64,000 bases of DNA from Haemophilus parainfluenzae (GTDB taxonomy: Bacteria; Pseudomonadota; Gammaproteobacteria; Enterobacterales; Pasteurellaceae). Positions 6,978-18,691 of the stretch are shown piece by piece. The translations under genes were made by a program, and so were the position numbers. The stretch covers positions 992,001 to 1,056,000 of the forward strand of contig NZ_CP127167.1 in NCBI RefSeq assembly GCF_036288925.1, given 5' to 3'. Each line of letters begins with the position of its first letter. Positions within the stretch are counted from its first letter, which is position 1. The notes beneath the pieces are model-generated. The model had not been told where the DNA came from. It worked only from the letters and a program-made list of their open reading frames with translations, and did not search any database.

Positions 6978-7445
6978 TTAGCCTTCTCGACAATTTAACC
7001 AAGCTGTTCTCATGCCTTGATTGTTTTTGTAATACACCGAATTATGCTCACGCGCAATCAGATCCACATGGCTTCCATCAATTGGCTCATAAGAGCGATA
7101 AATCACTTCAAAGCGATTTCCGCGTGCATTTAAGGTGCGATTTTCCACATGATCAAACGGCACCGCTTTTCCACCGTCTAATTGGAAATAAATACCAAAA
7201 TTATCTTTCATGCGGCTTTCTCTTGAAAGCGGGAAGTAAGTCGTTAAATAAGAATTCGAGCCCGTTTCTGAATTACGGCAAGAATAGTAATAACGTTTGT
7301 AATCTTTCGGATTGTTTAATTCCGCTTGGCTAATGTTATTTTTAAGGAATCGGGTCTTAACGGTTTTCTTTGGTTGTTGTGTTGTGGTACAAGCAAACAA
7401 ACCTACGAATGCAGCCGTGAGTAATGCTATTTTCAATTTATTCAT
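6978..7445 (-). CDS. Small predicted lipoprotein of unknown function
   Basis: This 155-residue protein has a clear lipoprotein signal: MNKLKIALLTAAFVGLFAC with the lipobox LFAC and cleavage before C19, then TTTQQPKK, a typical flexible linker. The mature part has two further cysteines, in YYYSCRNSETGSN and at the end, WLNCREG, which could form a disulfide. I do not recognise the domain. It faces scrA across a shared terminator and is probably monocistronic. An envelope location is predicted; no function is claimed. Confidence 0.8.
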   Translation of the reverse strand: MNKLKIALLTAAFVGLFACTTTQQPKKTVKTRFLKNNISQAELNNPKDYKRYYYSCRNSETGSNSYLTTYFPLSRESRMKDNFGIYFQLDGGKAVPFDHVENRTLNARGNRFEVIYRSYEPIDGSHVDLIAREHNSVYYKNNQGMRTAWLNCREG

Positions 7446-7662
7446 CGATAAAGTTCCGAGAGTAGAGTGAATGAGAAAGGGAATATGATAGCGGAAATTG
7501 GGGATTGTGCAAGATATTGAATGTCTATGATTGGTTTTGATTAAAGTACAGTTAGTTTTTAGTAAATTTTATTTGTTTTATATTTATAAAATATAAGTAG
7601 AATTATACTCTTAATATTTCTATTATGTGACTAGATAATAAATTATTTATATGGAGTATTCA

Positions 7663-9333
7663 ATGCTTAAAAAACTTAAATTACAGGCAGGGACATATCC
7701 TAGCTCAGATGAAAACTTGGAAATAGAACTTAGCCCTGTGACTGTTTTTATTGGACCAAATAATAGTGGTAAATCTCAGGCCTTAATTGAAATAGAAGGA
7801 TGGATAGCTAATGGAGAAACAGAATTATTAAATGTAATTAGTAACTTAGAGTTTGAACGTTTAACCCGCGAGCAAGTTTATGAAAAAATGTTAGATAGAA
7901 TAAAAATTGCTCCTTCAAAGGGTTTTACTCCCTATAGTAACGATTATTTCTTGATTGGAAAGTATGGTAAGAATAATCAGATTTATTTGCTTGATTTAAT
8001 CAATACTGCGCTATCTCCAAATAAGGAGAACTTCAAAAATTCACAATTAGCAAAAGTTTTATCTTATTTTACAACAAGGCTTGATGGATATAGTAGATTA
8101 TCTTTAGTTAATTCACAAAATGCGGGTGATTTGCAAGGAGATCCTATAGACAGTTTTTCTAAATTATTTAAGGATCAGGTATTAATGTCTAAAGTTAGAG
8201 ATGTTATTTATGGTGCTTTTAGAAAGTATTTAGTAATTGATCCTACTAGTTTAGGCAATCTTAGATTGAGATTGTCTGAAGAAGAACCTAAAGATAGTTT
8301 AGATAAAAGTCTTACTGAGGAGGCAATCGCTTTTCATAAGAATGCAATTTTAGTGGAGAATGCTAGTGATGGTGTTAAAGCATTTATAGGAATTATAATA
8401 GCTTTAATTGCCGGAGAGTCTGATTTCATATTAGTTGATGAACCAGAGGCATTCTTACATCCAACACTATCCTATAAATTAGGTAAAGAGATCACATCCA
8501 TATTAAATAATGATAAAAGACTATTTGTTGCAACCCATAGTGCTGATTTCTTGATGGGGTGTGTACAAAGTAATGTTGGTATTAATATCGTGAGACTTAC
8601 TTATGGGACTCAGGGGGCAACAGCGAGAATTTTAACGCAAGATAAGTTGAAACCTTTGATGCAAAATCCATTATTACGTTCAATAGGTGTTTTTAATGCG
8701 CTCTTCTATAATGCGGTTGTAGTTACTGAAGCCGATGCTGATAGAGCTTTTTATCAAGAAATTAATGAACGTTTATTAAAGGAAAAAGATCCAAGAGGGA
8801 TTGAAGGATGTTTGTTTCTAAATGCTCAAAATAAACAGACTGTTTGGGATATTGTTAAGCCATTAAGAGATTTAGGTATTCCTGCGGTTGGGATTGTTGA
8901 TATTGATGTTATTAAAGAAGGGGGCGTTAATTGGAATAAAGTTTTAGATGGTATATATATTCCTGAGCGAAATAAAAGCTCCTTCAGAACAAATAGGGAA
9001 AATCTAGTAAACGCATTTGATGGAAAAGATTTTAAACGTAGTGGTGGAATTAATTTATTAACAAAAGAAGATCAAGAATTCTGTTCAAATTTCTTTGATA
9101 ATTTAATGGAATATGGGAGTTTTGTTGTTCCAATAGGAGAAGTTGAGAATTGGTTAAGTGATCTTGATATTGATAGAAATAAAAACGGTTGGCTAAGAAA
9201 TATTTTTGAAAAGATGGGAGATGATCCTAGTTCTGATCACTATATTAGACCAACTCATAATGATGTTTGGGATTTTATAGGAAAAATATCACAATGGATT
9301 AATAATCCAAACAGAAAGGGGATTCCAAAATAG
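7663..9333 (+). CDS. OLD-like ATPase with C-terminal TOPRIM domain (possible defence nuclease)
   Basis: This ~556-residue protein pairs an ABC/SMC-type ATPase with a TOPRIM nuclease domain. Visible motifs are Walker A GPNNSGKS (~31-38), a weak signature around ASDGVKAF, Walker B ILVDEPEAFLHP, the H-loop VATHSADF, then TOPRIM-like VVTEADADRAF (acidic Glu) and GIVDIDVI (DxD). This is the OLD family layout; related proteins act in phage exclusion and Gabija-type defence. The start at 7663 is preferred over 7651 because TGGAG lies 6 bases before it. The gene is AT-rich, uses AGA/TTA-rich codons and has no USS core in 1.7 kb, unlike its neighbours, which suggests transfer. No partner gene (e.g. 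a GajB-like helicase) adjoins it. Confidence 0.82.
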   Translation: MLKKLKLQAGTYPSSDENLEIELSPVTVFIGPNNSGKSQALIEIEGWIANGETELLNVISNLEFERLTREQVYEKMLDRIKIAPSKGFTPYSNDYFLIGKYGKNNQIYLLDLINTALSPNKENFKNSQLAKVLSYFTTRLDGYSRLSLVNSQNAGDLQGDPIDSFSKLFKDQVLMSKVRDVIYGAFRKYLVIDPTSLGNLRLRLSEEEPKDSLDKSLTEEAIAFHKNAILVENASDGVKAFIGIIIALIAGESDFILVDEPEAFLHPTLSYKLGKEITSILNNDKRLFVATHSADFLMGCVQSNVGINIVRLTYGTQGATARILTQDKLKPLMQNPLLRSIGVFNALFYNAVVVTEADADRAFYQEINERLLKEKDPRGIEGCLFLNAQNKQTVWDIVKPLRDLGIPAVGIVDIDVIKEGGVNWNKVLDGIYIPERNKSSFRTNRENLVNAFDGKDFKRSGGINLLTKEDQEFCSNFFDNLMEYGSFVVPIGEVENWLSDLDIDRNKNGWLRNIFEKMGDDPSSDHYIRPTHNDVWDFIGKISQWINNPNRKGIPK

Positions 9334-9352
9334 TTTTTATCAATACATATGA

Positions 9353-9378
9353 AAGACCACCTAATTTTAGGTGGTCTT
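9353..9378. terminator. Bidirectional terminator between the OLD-like gene and metH
   Basis: AAGACCACCT-AATTTT-AGGTGGTCTT is a 10-bp perfect stem between two convergent genes. The T tract is short on both sides, so efficiency is uncertain. Confidence 0.7.
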
Positions 9379-9398
9379 CTTACTTTAATAAGGCATAT

Positions 9399-12300
9399 TT
9401 ACTTCATCGCCACACCCAACCACTTCATCATCTCTCTCTCATCCCAACCTTTACGTTTGGCATAATCTTGAGCCTGGTCTTCATCAATGCGACCTAAAGT
9501 AAAATAGTTGCTTGCAGGGTGGGTGAAGTACCAACCGCAGACGGAAGCTGCCGGCCACATGGCATAGCTTTCGGTGAGTTTCATGCCGATGCGTTGTTCA
9601 ACTTCTAATAAATCCCAAATCAAGGCTTTTTCCGTGTGTTCTGGGCAGCTTGGGTAACCAGGTGCAGGGCGGATGCCGACATAGTTTTCATTGATTAAAC
9701 CTTGATTGTCGAATTCTTCTTGCGTGTAGCCCCAAATGCGGGTGCGAAGCTCAAAGTGCAGGTATTCTGCCATAGCTTCGGCTAAGCGGTCGCCTACGGC
9801 TTGTAGCAAGATGGCGTTGTAGTCATCGCCTGCCGCTTTATAGCCTTCCACTAGCTCCATTTCTTCAATACCCGCACAGACGGCGAACATGCCGAACCAG
9901 TCTTTTTTACCGCTTTCGCGATCGGCGATAAAGTCGCTTAAGCAGAAGTTAAATGGGCTTTTGCTGTTTTTGCCACGTTCGGTTTGTTGGCGTAAGCCGT
10001 AAGCCGTGCCAATGGTTTGCGTGCGTTCTTCATCAGCGAAAAGCACCACATCATCGCCTACACGTTCTGCAGGGAAGATACCTAAAATACCGCTTGGGTT
10101 GAGTTTGTGGTTTTGCTCTAATTCATCTAAAACCACTTGCGCATCATTCCAAACTTTGCGTGCTTCTTCGCCGCCTTCTGGATAATCAAAGGCATCAGGA
10201 TAGCCGCCCATCAAGCCCCAAATGCGGAAGAATGGCGACCAGTCGATAAATTTACGCAGCTCAGCAATCGGCACGTTTTTAAATTCCACAATGCCAGTTT
10301 GATTTGGTTTTGGTGGCACATAATCTGCCCATTCTCCACCAAAGCCATCAAAGCGGTTTGCACGTGCATCTTCAATGCTCAATTGCTTACGCAGTGGTTT
10401 TCGGTTAGAGAAAGATTGCTGAATTTTCTCGTAATCTTTCTTGAATTGTTCCCATAATGCCGCACGGCTTTCTGGGTTCATCAAGGTCGCGCATACAGTT
10501 ACCGCACGGGAGGCGTTAGAAGTATAAAATACGCCGTGTTCTTTATATTTTGGATAAAGTTTAATGGCCGTATGTTCTTTAGAGGTGGTCGCACCGCCAA
10601 TCATCACTGGCAGATTTAAGCCTAAACGAGTCATTTCACCTAAGAAGTATTCCATCTCATCTAGAGAAGGGATAATCAAACCACTTAACGCGATGATGTC
10701 CGCTTTTTCATCAATGGCGGTTTGAATGATCTTGTCCGCAGGCACCATTACGCCTAAGTCAATCACTTCAAAGTTATTACATTGCATCACTACGCTTACG
10801 ATGTTTTTACCGATGTCGTGCACATCGCCTTTTACGGTTGCAATCACCACTTTACCGTTGCTTGAACCTTTTTGTTTGGTGGCATTGATAAACGGCTCTA
10901 AATACGCCACGGATTGTTTCATCACGCGTGCGGATTTCACCACTTGTGGCAGGAACATTTTACCGTCACCGAATAAATCGCCGACTACGTCCATGCCCGC
11001 CATCAACGGGCCTTCAATCACATCTAATGGAGTTGGTAATGTTTGGCGAGCTTCTTCAGTATCTTCCACAATGTAAGTGGTAATCCCTTTCACCAGCGCG
11101 TGTTTTAAACGTTCTTCCACTGGCCAAGTGCGCCATTCTGCCACAGAATCGACCGCACTTTCATCGTTGCCTTGGTTACGATATTTTTCTGCAATATCGA
11201 GTAGTTTTTCGGTGGCATCAGGGCTGCGGTTTAATACTGCATCTTCCACGATTTCACGCAATTCAGGATCGAGATCGTCATAAATCGCAAGCTGTCCTGC
11301 ATTCACAATCCCCATATCCATGCCTTGTTTGATGGCGTGATAGAGGAAGACGGCGTGAATGGCTTCACGCATCACGTTGTTACCACGGAATGAGAAAGAG
11401 ACATTCGACACCCCGCCTGAGATTTTCGCATGCGGTAGGGCACGTTTGATACGACCTGTAGCGTTGATAAAATCGACACCGTAGTTGTTGTGTTCTTCAA
11501 TCCCTGTACCGATAGCAAAAATATTCGGGTCGAAAATAATGTCTTCTGGTGGGAAACCCACTTGGTTGACCAAAATGTCATAAGCACGGCTACAAATTTC
11601 AACTTTACGCTCTTCGGTATCAGCCTGCCCCACTTCATCAAATGCCATCACCACAACGGCAGCACCGTATTTACGCACCAATTTAGCCTGATGAATAAAT
11701 TTTTCCTCGCCCTCTTTCAACGAGATAGAGTTCACAATCGGCTTACCTTGCACCGACTGTAAACCTGCCTCAATCACTTCCCATTTAGACGAGTCGATCA
11801 TGACTGGCACTTTAGCTGCATCCGGTTCGGTCGCCATAATATTAAGGAAACGGGTCATGCATTTTTTGCCGTCTAATAATGCTTCATCCATATTGACGTC
11901 AATCACTTGCGCGCCGTTTTCTACTTGGTCGATAGCAATTTCAATGGCTTCGGCAAATTTATCTTCTTTAATTAAACGCTTAAATTTCGCCGAACCCGTC
12001 ACGTTATTACGTTCACCCACGTTCACGAATAGGCTTTCATCATCAATGTTGAGCGGCTCTAAACCTGATAAACGCATCGCGGTTTTAATTTCCGGTAATT
12101 TACGTGGCGCAATACCTTGCATGGCATCCGCAAAGGCTTTGATATGCTCTGGTGTTGTACCACAACAACCACCGACAATGTTTACAAAGCCACTTTCAGC
12201 CCATTCCTTAAGGTGTGCGGCCATTTCTTCTGCACCTAAATCGTAGCCACCAAAGGCATTTGGTAAGCCTGCATTTGGGTGGACGGAAACATAGGTTTCG

Positions 12301-13091
12301 CTGATTTTAGACAGTTGTTCAACATACTGGCGAAGTTCTTTCGGGCCTAGTGCACAGTTCAAACCGAACGTTAGCGGTTTGGCATGGCGAAGCGAGTTGT
12401 AGAACGCTTCAGTGGTTTGCCCTGAAAGCGTACGGCCAGAAGCGTCGGTAATGGTGCCGGAGATCATGATCGGCAATTCCACACCTAATTCTTCAAATAC
12501 GGTTTCAATGGCGAAAACGGCCGCTTTAGCGTTAAGCGTATCGAAAATAGTTTCGATCATGATTAAATCAGCACCGCCTTCAATTAAGCCTTTGGTCGCT
12601 TCAGCATAGGCATCGACCAATTCCATAAAAGTGACATTACGGAACCCTGGGTCGTTTACATCAGGGGAAATCGAGGCAGTGCGGTTAGTTGGCCCTAACA
12701 CGCCAGCAACAAAGCGAGGTTTTTCTGGTGTGCTGTATTTATCTGCAGCTAAACGTGCTAATTTTGCTCCTGCAAAATTCAACTCAAAAGCGACTGCTTG
12801 TAAGTCATAATCTGCTTGTGCAATGGTGGTAGAACTGAAGGTATTGGTTTCAATAATATCTGCACCCGCGGCTAAATATTTCTCGTGAATCGCAGAAATT
12901 AACAGGGGCTGGGTGAGAGTGAGCAAGTCATTATTACCACGTAAATCAACCGCACTTTCTTTAAAACGCTCGCCTCTAAAATCAGCCTCGGTGAGTTTAT
13001 ATTTTTGGATCATCGTCCCCATTGCACCATCTAAAATGAGGATGCGTTCAGCGAGGGATTTTTTCAGTAATTCGGTTTGATTATGTGACAT
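9399..13091 (-). CDS. metH: Cobalamin-dependent methionine synthase
   Basis: This 1230-residue enzyme transfers a methyl group from methyltetrahydrofolate to homocysteine through cobalamin. All four modules are present in order: homocysteine domain (1-~330) with zinc ligands C246, C309 and C310 (GLNCALG, GGCCGTT); pterin domain (~350-630); cobalamin domain with DVHDIGKN (~760), whose histidine is the lower cobalt ligand; and the C-terminal reactivation domain that binds SAM ([15 protein letters not shown]). Length matches E. coli MetH. It appears monocistronic. I saw no cobalamin riboswitch in the 175 bp upstream. Confidence 0.97.
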   Translation of the reverse strand: MSHNQTELLKKSLAERILILDGAMGTMIQKYKLTEADFRGERFKESAVDLRGNNDLLTLTQPLLISAIHEKYLAAGADIIETNTFSSTTIAQADYDLQAVAFELNFAGAKLARLAADKYSTPEKPRFVAGVLGPTNRTASISPDVNDPGFRNVTFMELVDAYAEATKGLIEGGADLIMIETIFDTLNAKAAVFAIETVFEELGVELPIMISGTITDASGRTLSGQTTEAFYNSLRHAKPLTFGLNCALGPKELRQYVEQLSKISETYVSVHPNAGLPNAFGGYDLGAEEMAAHLKEWAESGFVNIVGGCCGTTPEHIKAFADAMQGIAPRKLPEIKTAMRLSGLEPLNIDDESLFVNVGERNNVTGSAKFKRLIKEDKFAEAIEIAIDQVENGAQVIDVNMDEALLDGKKCMTRFLNIMATEPDAAKVPVMIDSSKWEVIEAGLQSVQGKPIVNSISLKEGEEKFIHQAKLVRKYGAAVVVMAFDEVGQADTEERKVEICSRAYDILVNQVGFPPEDIIFDPNIFAIGTGIEEHNNYGVDFINATGRIKRALPHAKISGGVSNVSFSFRGNNVMREAIHAVFLYHAIKQGMDMGIVNAGQLAIYDDLDPELREIVEDAVLNRSPDATEKLLDIAEKYRNQGNDESAVDSVAEWRTWPVEERLKHALVKGITTYIVEDTEEARQTLPTPLDVIEGPLMAGMDVVGDLFGDGKMFLPQVVKSARVMKQSVAYLEPFINATKQKGSSNGKVVIATVKGDVHDIGKNIVSVVMQCNNFEVIDLGVMVPADKIIQTAIDEKADIIALSGLIIPSLDEMEYFLGEMTRLGLNLPVMIGGATTSKEHTAIKLYPKYKEHGVFYTSNASRAVTVCATLMNPESRAALWEQFKKDYEKIQQSFSNRKPLRKQLSIEDARANRFDGFGGEWADYVPPKPNQTGIVEFKNVPIAELRKFIDWSPFFRIWGLMGGYPDAFDYPEGGEEARKVWNDAQVVLDELEQNHKLNPSGILGIFPAERVGDDVVLFADEERTQTIGTAYGLRQQTERGKNSKSPFNFCLSDFIADRESGKKDWFGMFAVCAGIEEMELVEGYKAAGDDYNAILLQAVGDRLAEAMAEYLHFELRTRIWGYTQEEFDNQGLINENYVGIRPAPGYPSCPEHTEKALIWDLLEVEQRIGMKLTESYAMWPAASVCGWYFTHPASNYFTLGRIDEDQAQDYAKRKGWDEREMMKWLGVAMK

Positions 13092-13189
13092 AGACAGCTC
13101 TTTTTAAAATCAATCAATATTGCTCGAAATAATAGGGATAAGCGTGGATACTGTCAAATAAAAGGGGAGAAAGCGCGGTAAAAAAATAG

Positions 13190-13226
13190 AATGTTTTCAA
13201 AAAGAAAGGCGGACAAATTGTCCGCC
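13190..13226 (-). terminator. Terminator of the leuABCD operon
   Basis: Downstream of leuD on the minus strand, GGCGGACA-ATT-TGTCCGCC forms a strong stem followed by a T-rich run (TTTCTTTTT). It ends leu transcription before metH, which starts about 100 bp further on. Confidence 0.8.
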
Positions 13227-13266
13227 GAATGGTTAGCAATATTTGCTGTCCGAGTAAAAAAACAGA

Positions 13267-13869
13267 TTAACGTAAAAATGCCGGAATATTTTTTTCGTAT
13301 TCACTGATGGCATCTTCGTGTTGTAATGTCAAACCGATGTTATCCAAGCCATTTAATAAACAATGACGGCGGAATTCATCCAGTTCAAAGTGATAAACTT
13401 TGTCACCTACAGTGACGGTCATCGCTTCCAAATCCATATGGATTTGTTTGCCTTCATTTGCCCAGACCCATTGGAAGATTTCTTCCACTTCTTCTTCGCT
13501 TAAACGAATCGGTAACATGTGGTTATTTAAGCTGTTGTTGTAGAAAATATCTGCAAAACTTGGTGCGATCATCACTTTGAAACCGTAATCGGCTAATGCC
13601 CAAGGTGCATGTTCACGAGAAGAACCGCAACCTAGGTTTTTACGTGCTAATAAAATGGTCGCGCCTTGATATTGTGGATAATTCAGCACGAAATCTGGAT
13701 TTGGTTTAGTGCCTTCTACATCCAAATAACGCCATTCATGGAATAAGTGTTTGCCGAAACCTACGCGCGTAATCGCTTGTAAAAATTGTTTTGGAATAAT
13801 CGCATCCGTATCCACGTTTGCTGCATTCAATGGCACTACTAAGCCTGAAAGTTGTTTAAATCCTGCCAT
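13267..13869 (-). CDS. leuD: 3-isopropylmalate dehydratase small subunit
   Basis: This 200-residue swivel-domain subunit works with LeuC to isomerise 2-isopropylmalate to 3-isopropylmalate. The conserved [18 protein letters not shown] near the start, the [14 protein letters not shown] loop (~80-93) and [12 protein letters not shown] are all present. Its start lies 10 bp after the leuC stop, so the two subunits are probably translated together. It is the last gene of leuABCD. Length and motifs are standard. Confidence 0.97.
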   Translation of the reverse strand: MAGFKQLSGLVVPLNAANVDTDAIIPKQFLQAITRVGFGKHLFHEWRYLDVEGTKPNPDFVLNYPQYQGATILLARKNLGCGSSREHAPWALADYGFKVMIAPSFADIFYNNSLNNHMLPIRLSEEEVEEIFQWVWANEGKQIHMDLEAMTVTVGDKVYHFELDEFRRHCLLNGLDNIGLTLQHEDAISEYEKNIPAFLR

Positions 13870-13879
13870 TTTCTGCTCC

Positions 13880-15289
13880 TTAGTTTAATGTGACGTCACG
13901 AATATCAACGAATTTACCGAACATTCCCGCTGCGGCAGCCATGGCAGGACTCACCAAGTGAGTACGACCGTTACGACCTTGGCGACCTTCAAAGTTACGG
14001 TTTGAAGTGGAAGCACAACGTTCCCATTCACCTAAACGGTCATCGTTCATCCCTAAGCACATTGAGCAGCCCGGATTACGCCATTCAGCACCCGCTTCGA
14101 TAAAGATTTTATCCAAGCCTTCTTTTTCCGCTTGTTCTTTCACTAAACCGGAACCTGGTACCACTAAAATACGTTTTACATTATCGGCTTTTTTGCGGCC
14201 TTTCATGACAGCCGCTGCCGCACGTAAATCTTCGATACGAGCATTAGTACAAGAACCGATAAATACTTGATCTACAGGGATATCTTTTAAATCAGTGTTA
14301 GCGTCTAAGCCAATATAATTCAATGCTTTTTCTGCTGAAGCACGAGTCACGGGATCGGTCATTTCCGTTGGATTAGGCACTCGTTGATCGATACCGATTA
14401 CTTGGCCTGGGTTGGTGCCCCAAGTGACTTGCGGTGCGATATCTTTGGCTTCTAATGTAATGACGGAATCAAATTGCGCGTCATCATCAGATTTTAAGGT
14501 TTTCCAATAAGCGACTGCATCCTCCCAATCTTTACCTTTCGGTGTATGTGGACGGCCTTTTAAATAGTCGAAAGTGGTTTCATCCGGTGCGATTAAACCC
14601 GCTTTCGCGCCCATTTCAATCGCCATATTACAAACGGTCATACGACCTTCCATAGAAAGGTCACGAATCGCTTCACCGCAGAATTCCACTACATGGCCTG
14701 TACCGCCCGCCATGGTTGTTTTACCGATAATGGCAAGAATAATGTCTTTTGCGGTAATGCCTGGCGCGACTTTGCCGCGCACTTCAATTTTCATATTTTT
14801 TGCACGAGCTTGTTTTAAGGTTTGGGTAGCTAATACGTGTTCTACTTCAGATGTACCAATACCAAATGCCAAAGCACCGAATGCACCGTGAGTGGCGGTA
14901 TGGGAGTCACCGCAGACGATCGTCATACCTGGCAAAGTTAAGCCTTGTTCCGGTCCCATCACATGCACAATACCTTGTTCTTTGGTGGTCATGTCGAATA
15001 ATTGAATACCGGTCGCTTTCGTGTTTTTTGCAAGCTCCAGTACTTGAATTTTTGCTTGGCCTTCAAGTTTGTTCACATCACGTATTTGGGTAGAAATACT
15101 GTGATCCATGGTACCGAAAGTTTTACTGACTTGACGTATTCGGCGGCCTGCAACACGCAAACCGTCAAAGGCTTGTGGGCTGGTCACTTCATGGATTAAA
15201 TGACGGTTAATATACAAAATCGGCGTTTCGCCTTCAGCTTCGTACACCACGTGGGCATCGAATAATTTTTCGTAAAGAGTTTTTGCCAT
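13880..15289 (-). CDS. leuC: 3-isopropylmalate dehydratase large subunit
   Basis: This 469-residue aconitase-family subunit carries the 4Fe-4S cluster of isopropylmalate isomerase. Cluster ligands are visible in [13 protein letters not shown] and in GCSMCLGMN near the C-terminus; [19 protein letters not shown] is the family signature. The frame stays open upstream to 15442, which would add 51 residues, but the true start is the ATG at 15289 ([15 protein letters not shown]), where the LeuC family begins. The upstream extension is translated dispersed repeat (15329-15444) and is almost certainly not protein. Confidence 0.96.
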   Translation of the reverse strand: MAKTLYEKLFDAHVVYEAEGETPILYINRHLIHEVTSPQAFDGLRVAGRRIRQVSKTFGTMDHSISTQIRDVNKLEGQAKIQVLELAKNTKATGIQLFDMTTKEQGIVHVMGPEQGLTLPGMTIVCGDSHTATHGAFGALAFGIGTSEVEHVLATQTLKQARAKNMKIEVRGKVAPGITAKDIILAIIGKTTMAGGTGHVVEFCGEAIRDLSMEGRMTVCNMAIEMGAKAGLIAPDETTFDYLKGRPHTPKGKDWEDAVAYWKTLKSDDDAQFDSVITLEAKDIAPQVTWGTNPGQVIGIDQRVPNPTEMTDPVTRASAEKALNYIGLDANTDLKDIPVDQVFIGSCTNARIEDLRAAAAVMKGRKKADNVKRILVVPGSGLVKEQAEKEGLDKIFIEAGAEWRNPGCSMCLGMNDDRLGEWERCASTSNRNFEGRQGRNGRTHLVSPAMAAAAGMFGKFVDIRDVTLN

Positions 15290-15328
15290 AATTTTTCTCA
15301 ATTCGTTAGAGGCTTTTGTTAGAGTAGT

Positions 15329-15444
15329 AAGTGCGGTTAAATTATTACTCGTAAATCCTGAAGATTTACTCGCTCCTTCGGAGCCGTTGGCAGAGCCAAC
15401 GTTCAAAAAGCGTTGCTTTTTGTGGGTGTTTTTAAACCGCACTT
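15329..15444. repeat. Four-hairpin dispersed repeat bounded by inverted USS copies
   Basis: Between leuB and leuC, four hairpins follow one another: GTAAATC/GATTTAC (15351-15369), GCTCC/GGAGC (15372-15384), GTTGGC/GCCAAC (15386-15400) and CAAAAAGC/GCTTTTTG (15404-15422). USS cores bracket them in opposite orientations (15329-15337 and 15436-15444). I believe copies occur elsewhere in Haemophilus genomes, but cannot check this. It could modulate leuC/leuD expression relative to leuB. Confidence 0.7.
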
Positions 15445-15456
15445 TAATTGTTTTTA

Positions 15457-16557
<1,101 letters not shown>

Positions 16558-16585
16558 CTAAAGTGCGGTTAATTTTTTTCATATT

Positions 16586-16706
16586 TTCTCCCCTCTTTTA
16601 TAAAGAGGGGCTGGGGGGAGATTTTAACGATATAAAATTTACCACTGAGGTTGATGTTACTTCTGCCAAATCTCCCCTAACCCCTCTTTGCTAAAGAGGG
16701 AGATTG
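16586..16706. repeat. Inverted pair of CCCCTCTTT-type repeats between leuA and leuB
   Basis: Two ~40-bp copies in opposite orientation flank about 40 bp. The first arm (16586-16625) includes CTCCCCTC and AAAGAGGGG; the second (16668-16705) includes AATCTCCCCTAACCCC and AAAGAGGGAGATT. Each arm forms its own hairpin, and the two can also pair with each other. This looks like a mobile intergenic repeat, perhaps affecting leuA-leuB message processing. Confidence 0.65.
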
Positions 16707-16708
16707 GG

Positions 16709-18256
16709 TTAGTGATTTTTGTGGCTTTTAATGTCTGCAACTTTATGAGCACGATAAATGGCATTAATTGCATGAACTAAAGCAAGTGCGGAAGATTCAA
16801 CGATGTCTGTCGCTAAACCAACACCATGGAATTTACGGCCTTCGTGTTCAATCACGATATCTACCTGACCTAACGCTTCAGCACCTTCGCCTTTTGCAGT
16901 TAAGTTATAGTGGGACATTTTGATATCTAAACCGGTTAAATTCAAGATCGCATTGTAGACAGCATCAACCGGACCATTACCACCGATAGAAGAGGTACTT
17001 AATTTTTTACCATCCAATTCTACTTGAACAAAAGCAGTTGCTGGATATTCTTTAGTGGAGTGTGCAGAAAGTTTATCTAACACTAAACGATCTTCATCAC
17101 CTTGTTGCATATCAATAAAGGCTAAGGCTTCCAAATCATAATCGAACACTTGGCCTTTTTTATCCGCCAATTTTAAGAAGGCTTCATACAATTTGTCTAA
17201 ATCGTAATCTTGTTCGGTGTAACCCATATCCGCCATGTGACCTTTTACTGCTGCGCGACCAGAACGAGCGGTTAAGTTTAATTTCTCTTTCTTCAAGCCA
17301 ATCGTTTCTGGTGACATGATTTCGTAGGTATTTTTGTTTTTCAACATACCATCTTGGTGAATACCGGAAGAGTGAGCAAAAGCATTTGAACCCACAATCG
17401 CTTTATTTGGTTGAATTGGCATATTACAAAGTTGGCTCACCATTTGACTGACACGGTGAATTTCTTGCGTGTTGATACGTGTATCCACGCCCATAAATTC
17501 TTGGCGAACTTTCATTGCCATCACGACTTCTTCAAGTGAAGTATTACCTGCACGTTCACCAATACCGTTTACGGTACATTCAATTTGACGAGCACCATTT
17601 TGTACTGCGGTTAAGGAGTTAGCGGTTGCCATACCTAAGTCATTGTGACAATGCACAGAAATCACAGCTTTGTCGATATTTGGCACGCGGTTACGCACTT
17701 GAGCAATGATATTGCCGTATTCATTTGGTAAGCAGAAACCAACGGTATCTGGAATGTTTACGGTGGTCGCACCCGCATTAATTGCGGCTTCAACAATACG
17801 ACAGATATTATCGATGCCCGTACGGCCTGCATCTTCGCAAGAAAATTCCACATCATCAGTGTAGTTACGTGCACGTTTTACCGCTGCCACAGCCATTTCA
17901 ACGACATCATCAAATGTACGTTTTAATTTGGCTTCAACGTGTAATGCGGAGCTCGCGATAAAAGTATGAATACGGAAAGCTTCCGCCACTTTTAAGGCTT
18001 CGTAAGCCGCATCGATATCTTTATTTACCGCACGGGAAAGTGCTGCAACACGACTATTTTTGATATGACGCGCGATAGTTTGAACAGATTCAAAATCGCC
18101 TTGAGAAGAAACCGGGAAACCCACTTCCATCACATCCACACCTAAACGTTCAAGTGCCAAAGCAATTTGTAACTTTTCTTTAACGGTTAAGCTTGCTTTT
18201 AACGCTTGTTCGCCATCACGCAAGGTGGTATCAAAAATAATAACGCGATCTGTCAT
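16709..18256 (-). CDS. leuA: 2-isopropylmalate synthase
   Basis: This 515-residue enzyme condenses acetyl-CoA with 2-oxoisovalerate, the committed step to leucine. The catalytic TIM barrel (1-~300) has [18 protein letters not shown] at the N-terminus and [15 protein letters not shown] with metal-binding histidines; [15 protein letters not shown] residues appear as [13 protein letters not shown]. The C-terminal regulatory domain (~390-515), with [16 protein letters not shown], binds leucine for feedback inhibition. It is the first structural gene of leuABCD and lies behind a leader peptide and attenuator. Confidence 0.97.
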   Translation of the reverse strand: MTDRVIIFDTTLRDGEQALKASLTVKEKLQIALALERLGVDVMEVGFPVSSQGDFESVQTIARHIKNSRVAALSRAVNKDIDAAYEALKVAEAFRIHTFIASSALHVEAKLKRTFDDVVEMAVAAVKRARNYTDDVEFSCEDAGRTGIDNICRIVEAAINAGATTVNIPDTVGFCLPNEYGNIIAQVRNRVPNIDKAVISVHCHNDLGMATANSLTAVQNGARQIECTVNGIGERAGNTSLEEVVMAMKVRQEFMGVDTRINTQEIHRVSQMVSQLCNMPIQPNKAIVGSNAFAHSSGIHQDGMLKNKNTYEIMSPETIGLKKEKLNLTARSGRAAVKGHMADMGYTEQDYDLDKLYEAFLKLADKKGQVFDYDLEALAFIDMQQGDEDRLVLDKLSAHSTKEYPATAFVQVELDGKKLSTSSIGGNGPVDAVYNAILNLTGLDIKMSHYNLTAKGEGAEALGQVDIVIEHEGRKFHGVGLATDIVESSALALVHAINAIYRAHKVADIKSHKNH

Positions 18257-18314
18257 AGTATTTTCCTTCTTTTATCACTCAAAGTGCGGTCATTTTTACC
18301 GTGATTTTAAAACG

Positions 18315-18344
18315 AAAAAACCCGCAATCTTAAAAGTGCGGGTT
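18315..18344 (-). terminator. leu attenuator (intrinsic terminator in the leader)
   Basis: On the minus strand AACCCGCA-N10-TGCGGGTT is followed by a T run, between leuL and leuA. With the leucine-rich leader peptide ending 42 bp earlier, this is a classic transcription attenuator: ribosome stalling at Leu codons should favour an alternative fold and read-through into leuA. The competing anti-terminator pairing was not worked out in detail. Confidence 0.8.
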
Positions 18345-18385
18345 GATAATAGATTTTTTACATAAAGGTGTTTTTTATCCACAAC

Positions 18386-18445
18386 TTAGCCGCACAAAGA
18401 ATGTGAGAGCAGAAGGTTGAGAGATAAAGAAACAACTTGGTACAT
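18386..18445 (-). CDS. leuL: leu operon leader peptide
   Basis: This 19-codon frame reads MYQVVSLSLNLLLSHSLCG and stops at TAA. Six of the 19 residues are leucine, three of them consecutive, encoded by mixed codons (TTA, CTC, CTT, CTG, CTC, TTG). AGGA lies about 10 bases before the ATG. It is upstream of an intrinsic terminator and leuA, exactly where a leucine-sensing leader peptide belongs. The sequence is not obviously similar to E. coli LeuL, but the logic is the same. Confidence 0.85.
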   Translation of the reverse strand: MYQVVSLSLNLLLSHSLCG

Positions 18446-18482
18446 AAAAAGATAATCCTATAAAAAATTCTGTAAAACGCTG

Positions 18483-18513
18483 TTCATATTACCGATAAAA
18501 GTTTTACTGTCAA
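18483..18513 (-). promoter_or_regulatory. Predicted leu operon promoter
   Basis: A consensus -35 TTGACA (18508-18513 on the minus strand) is followed by TATGAA (18483-18488) with a long 19-bp spacer; ATATGA at 18 bp is an alternative -10. It lies ~40 bp before leuL. Confidence 0.5.
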
Positions 18514-18691
18514 ACCATTTTTTAGTGATTTATATTTAATGTTGCTATATTTTCATTATTGTAAAAGTTTATTATTCTAAATTTGTGGCGATGTATGGGG
18601 TTTGTCTCTAAAAAGAACTTTGATAGAGCCATTTTTATACTGCTTTATTCATTATTTTTGGTATGCAGATTTTTTCTAAAATTTTTTCGCT

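Noticed and set aside
9399-13091. Several long plus-strand frames opposite metH (for example 10137-10457, 10726-11076, 11800-12246)
   Set aside because: They are antisense shadows of a conserved gene, with no ribosome sites, no domain pattern and no independent composition signal.
13092-13266. Possible cobalamin riboswitch upstream of metH
   Set aside because: The gap holds only the leu terminator, a USS-like fragment and AT-rich sequence; no B12 box or multi-stem structure was seen.
15290-15442. 51-residue N-terminal extension of leuC
   Set aside because: It is the translation of a hairpin repeat cassette bounded by USS copies; the LeuC family starts at MAKTLYEK (15289).
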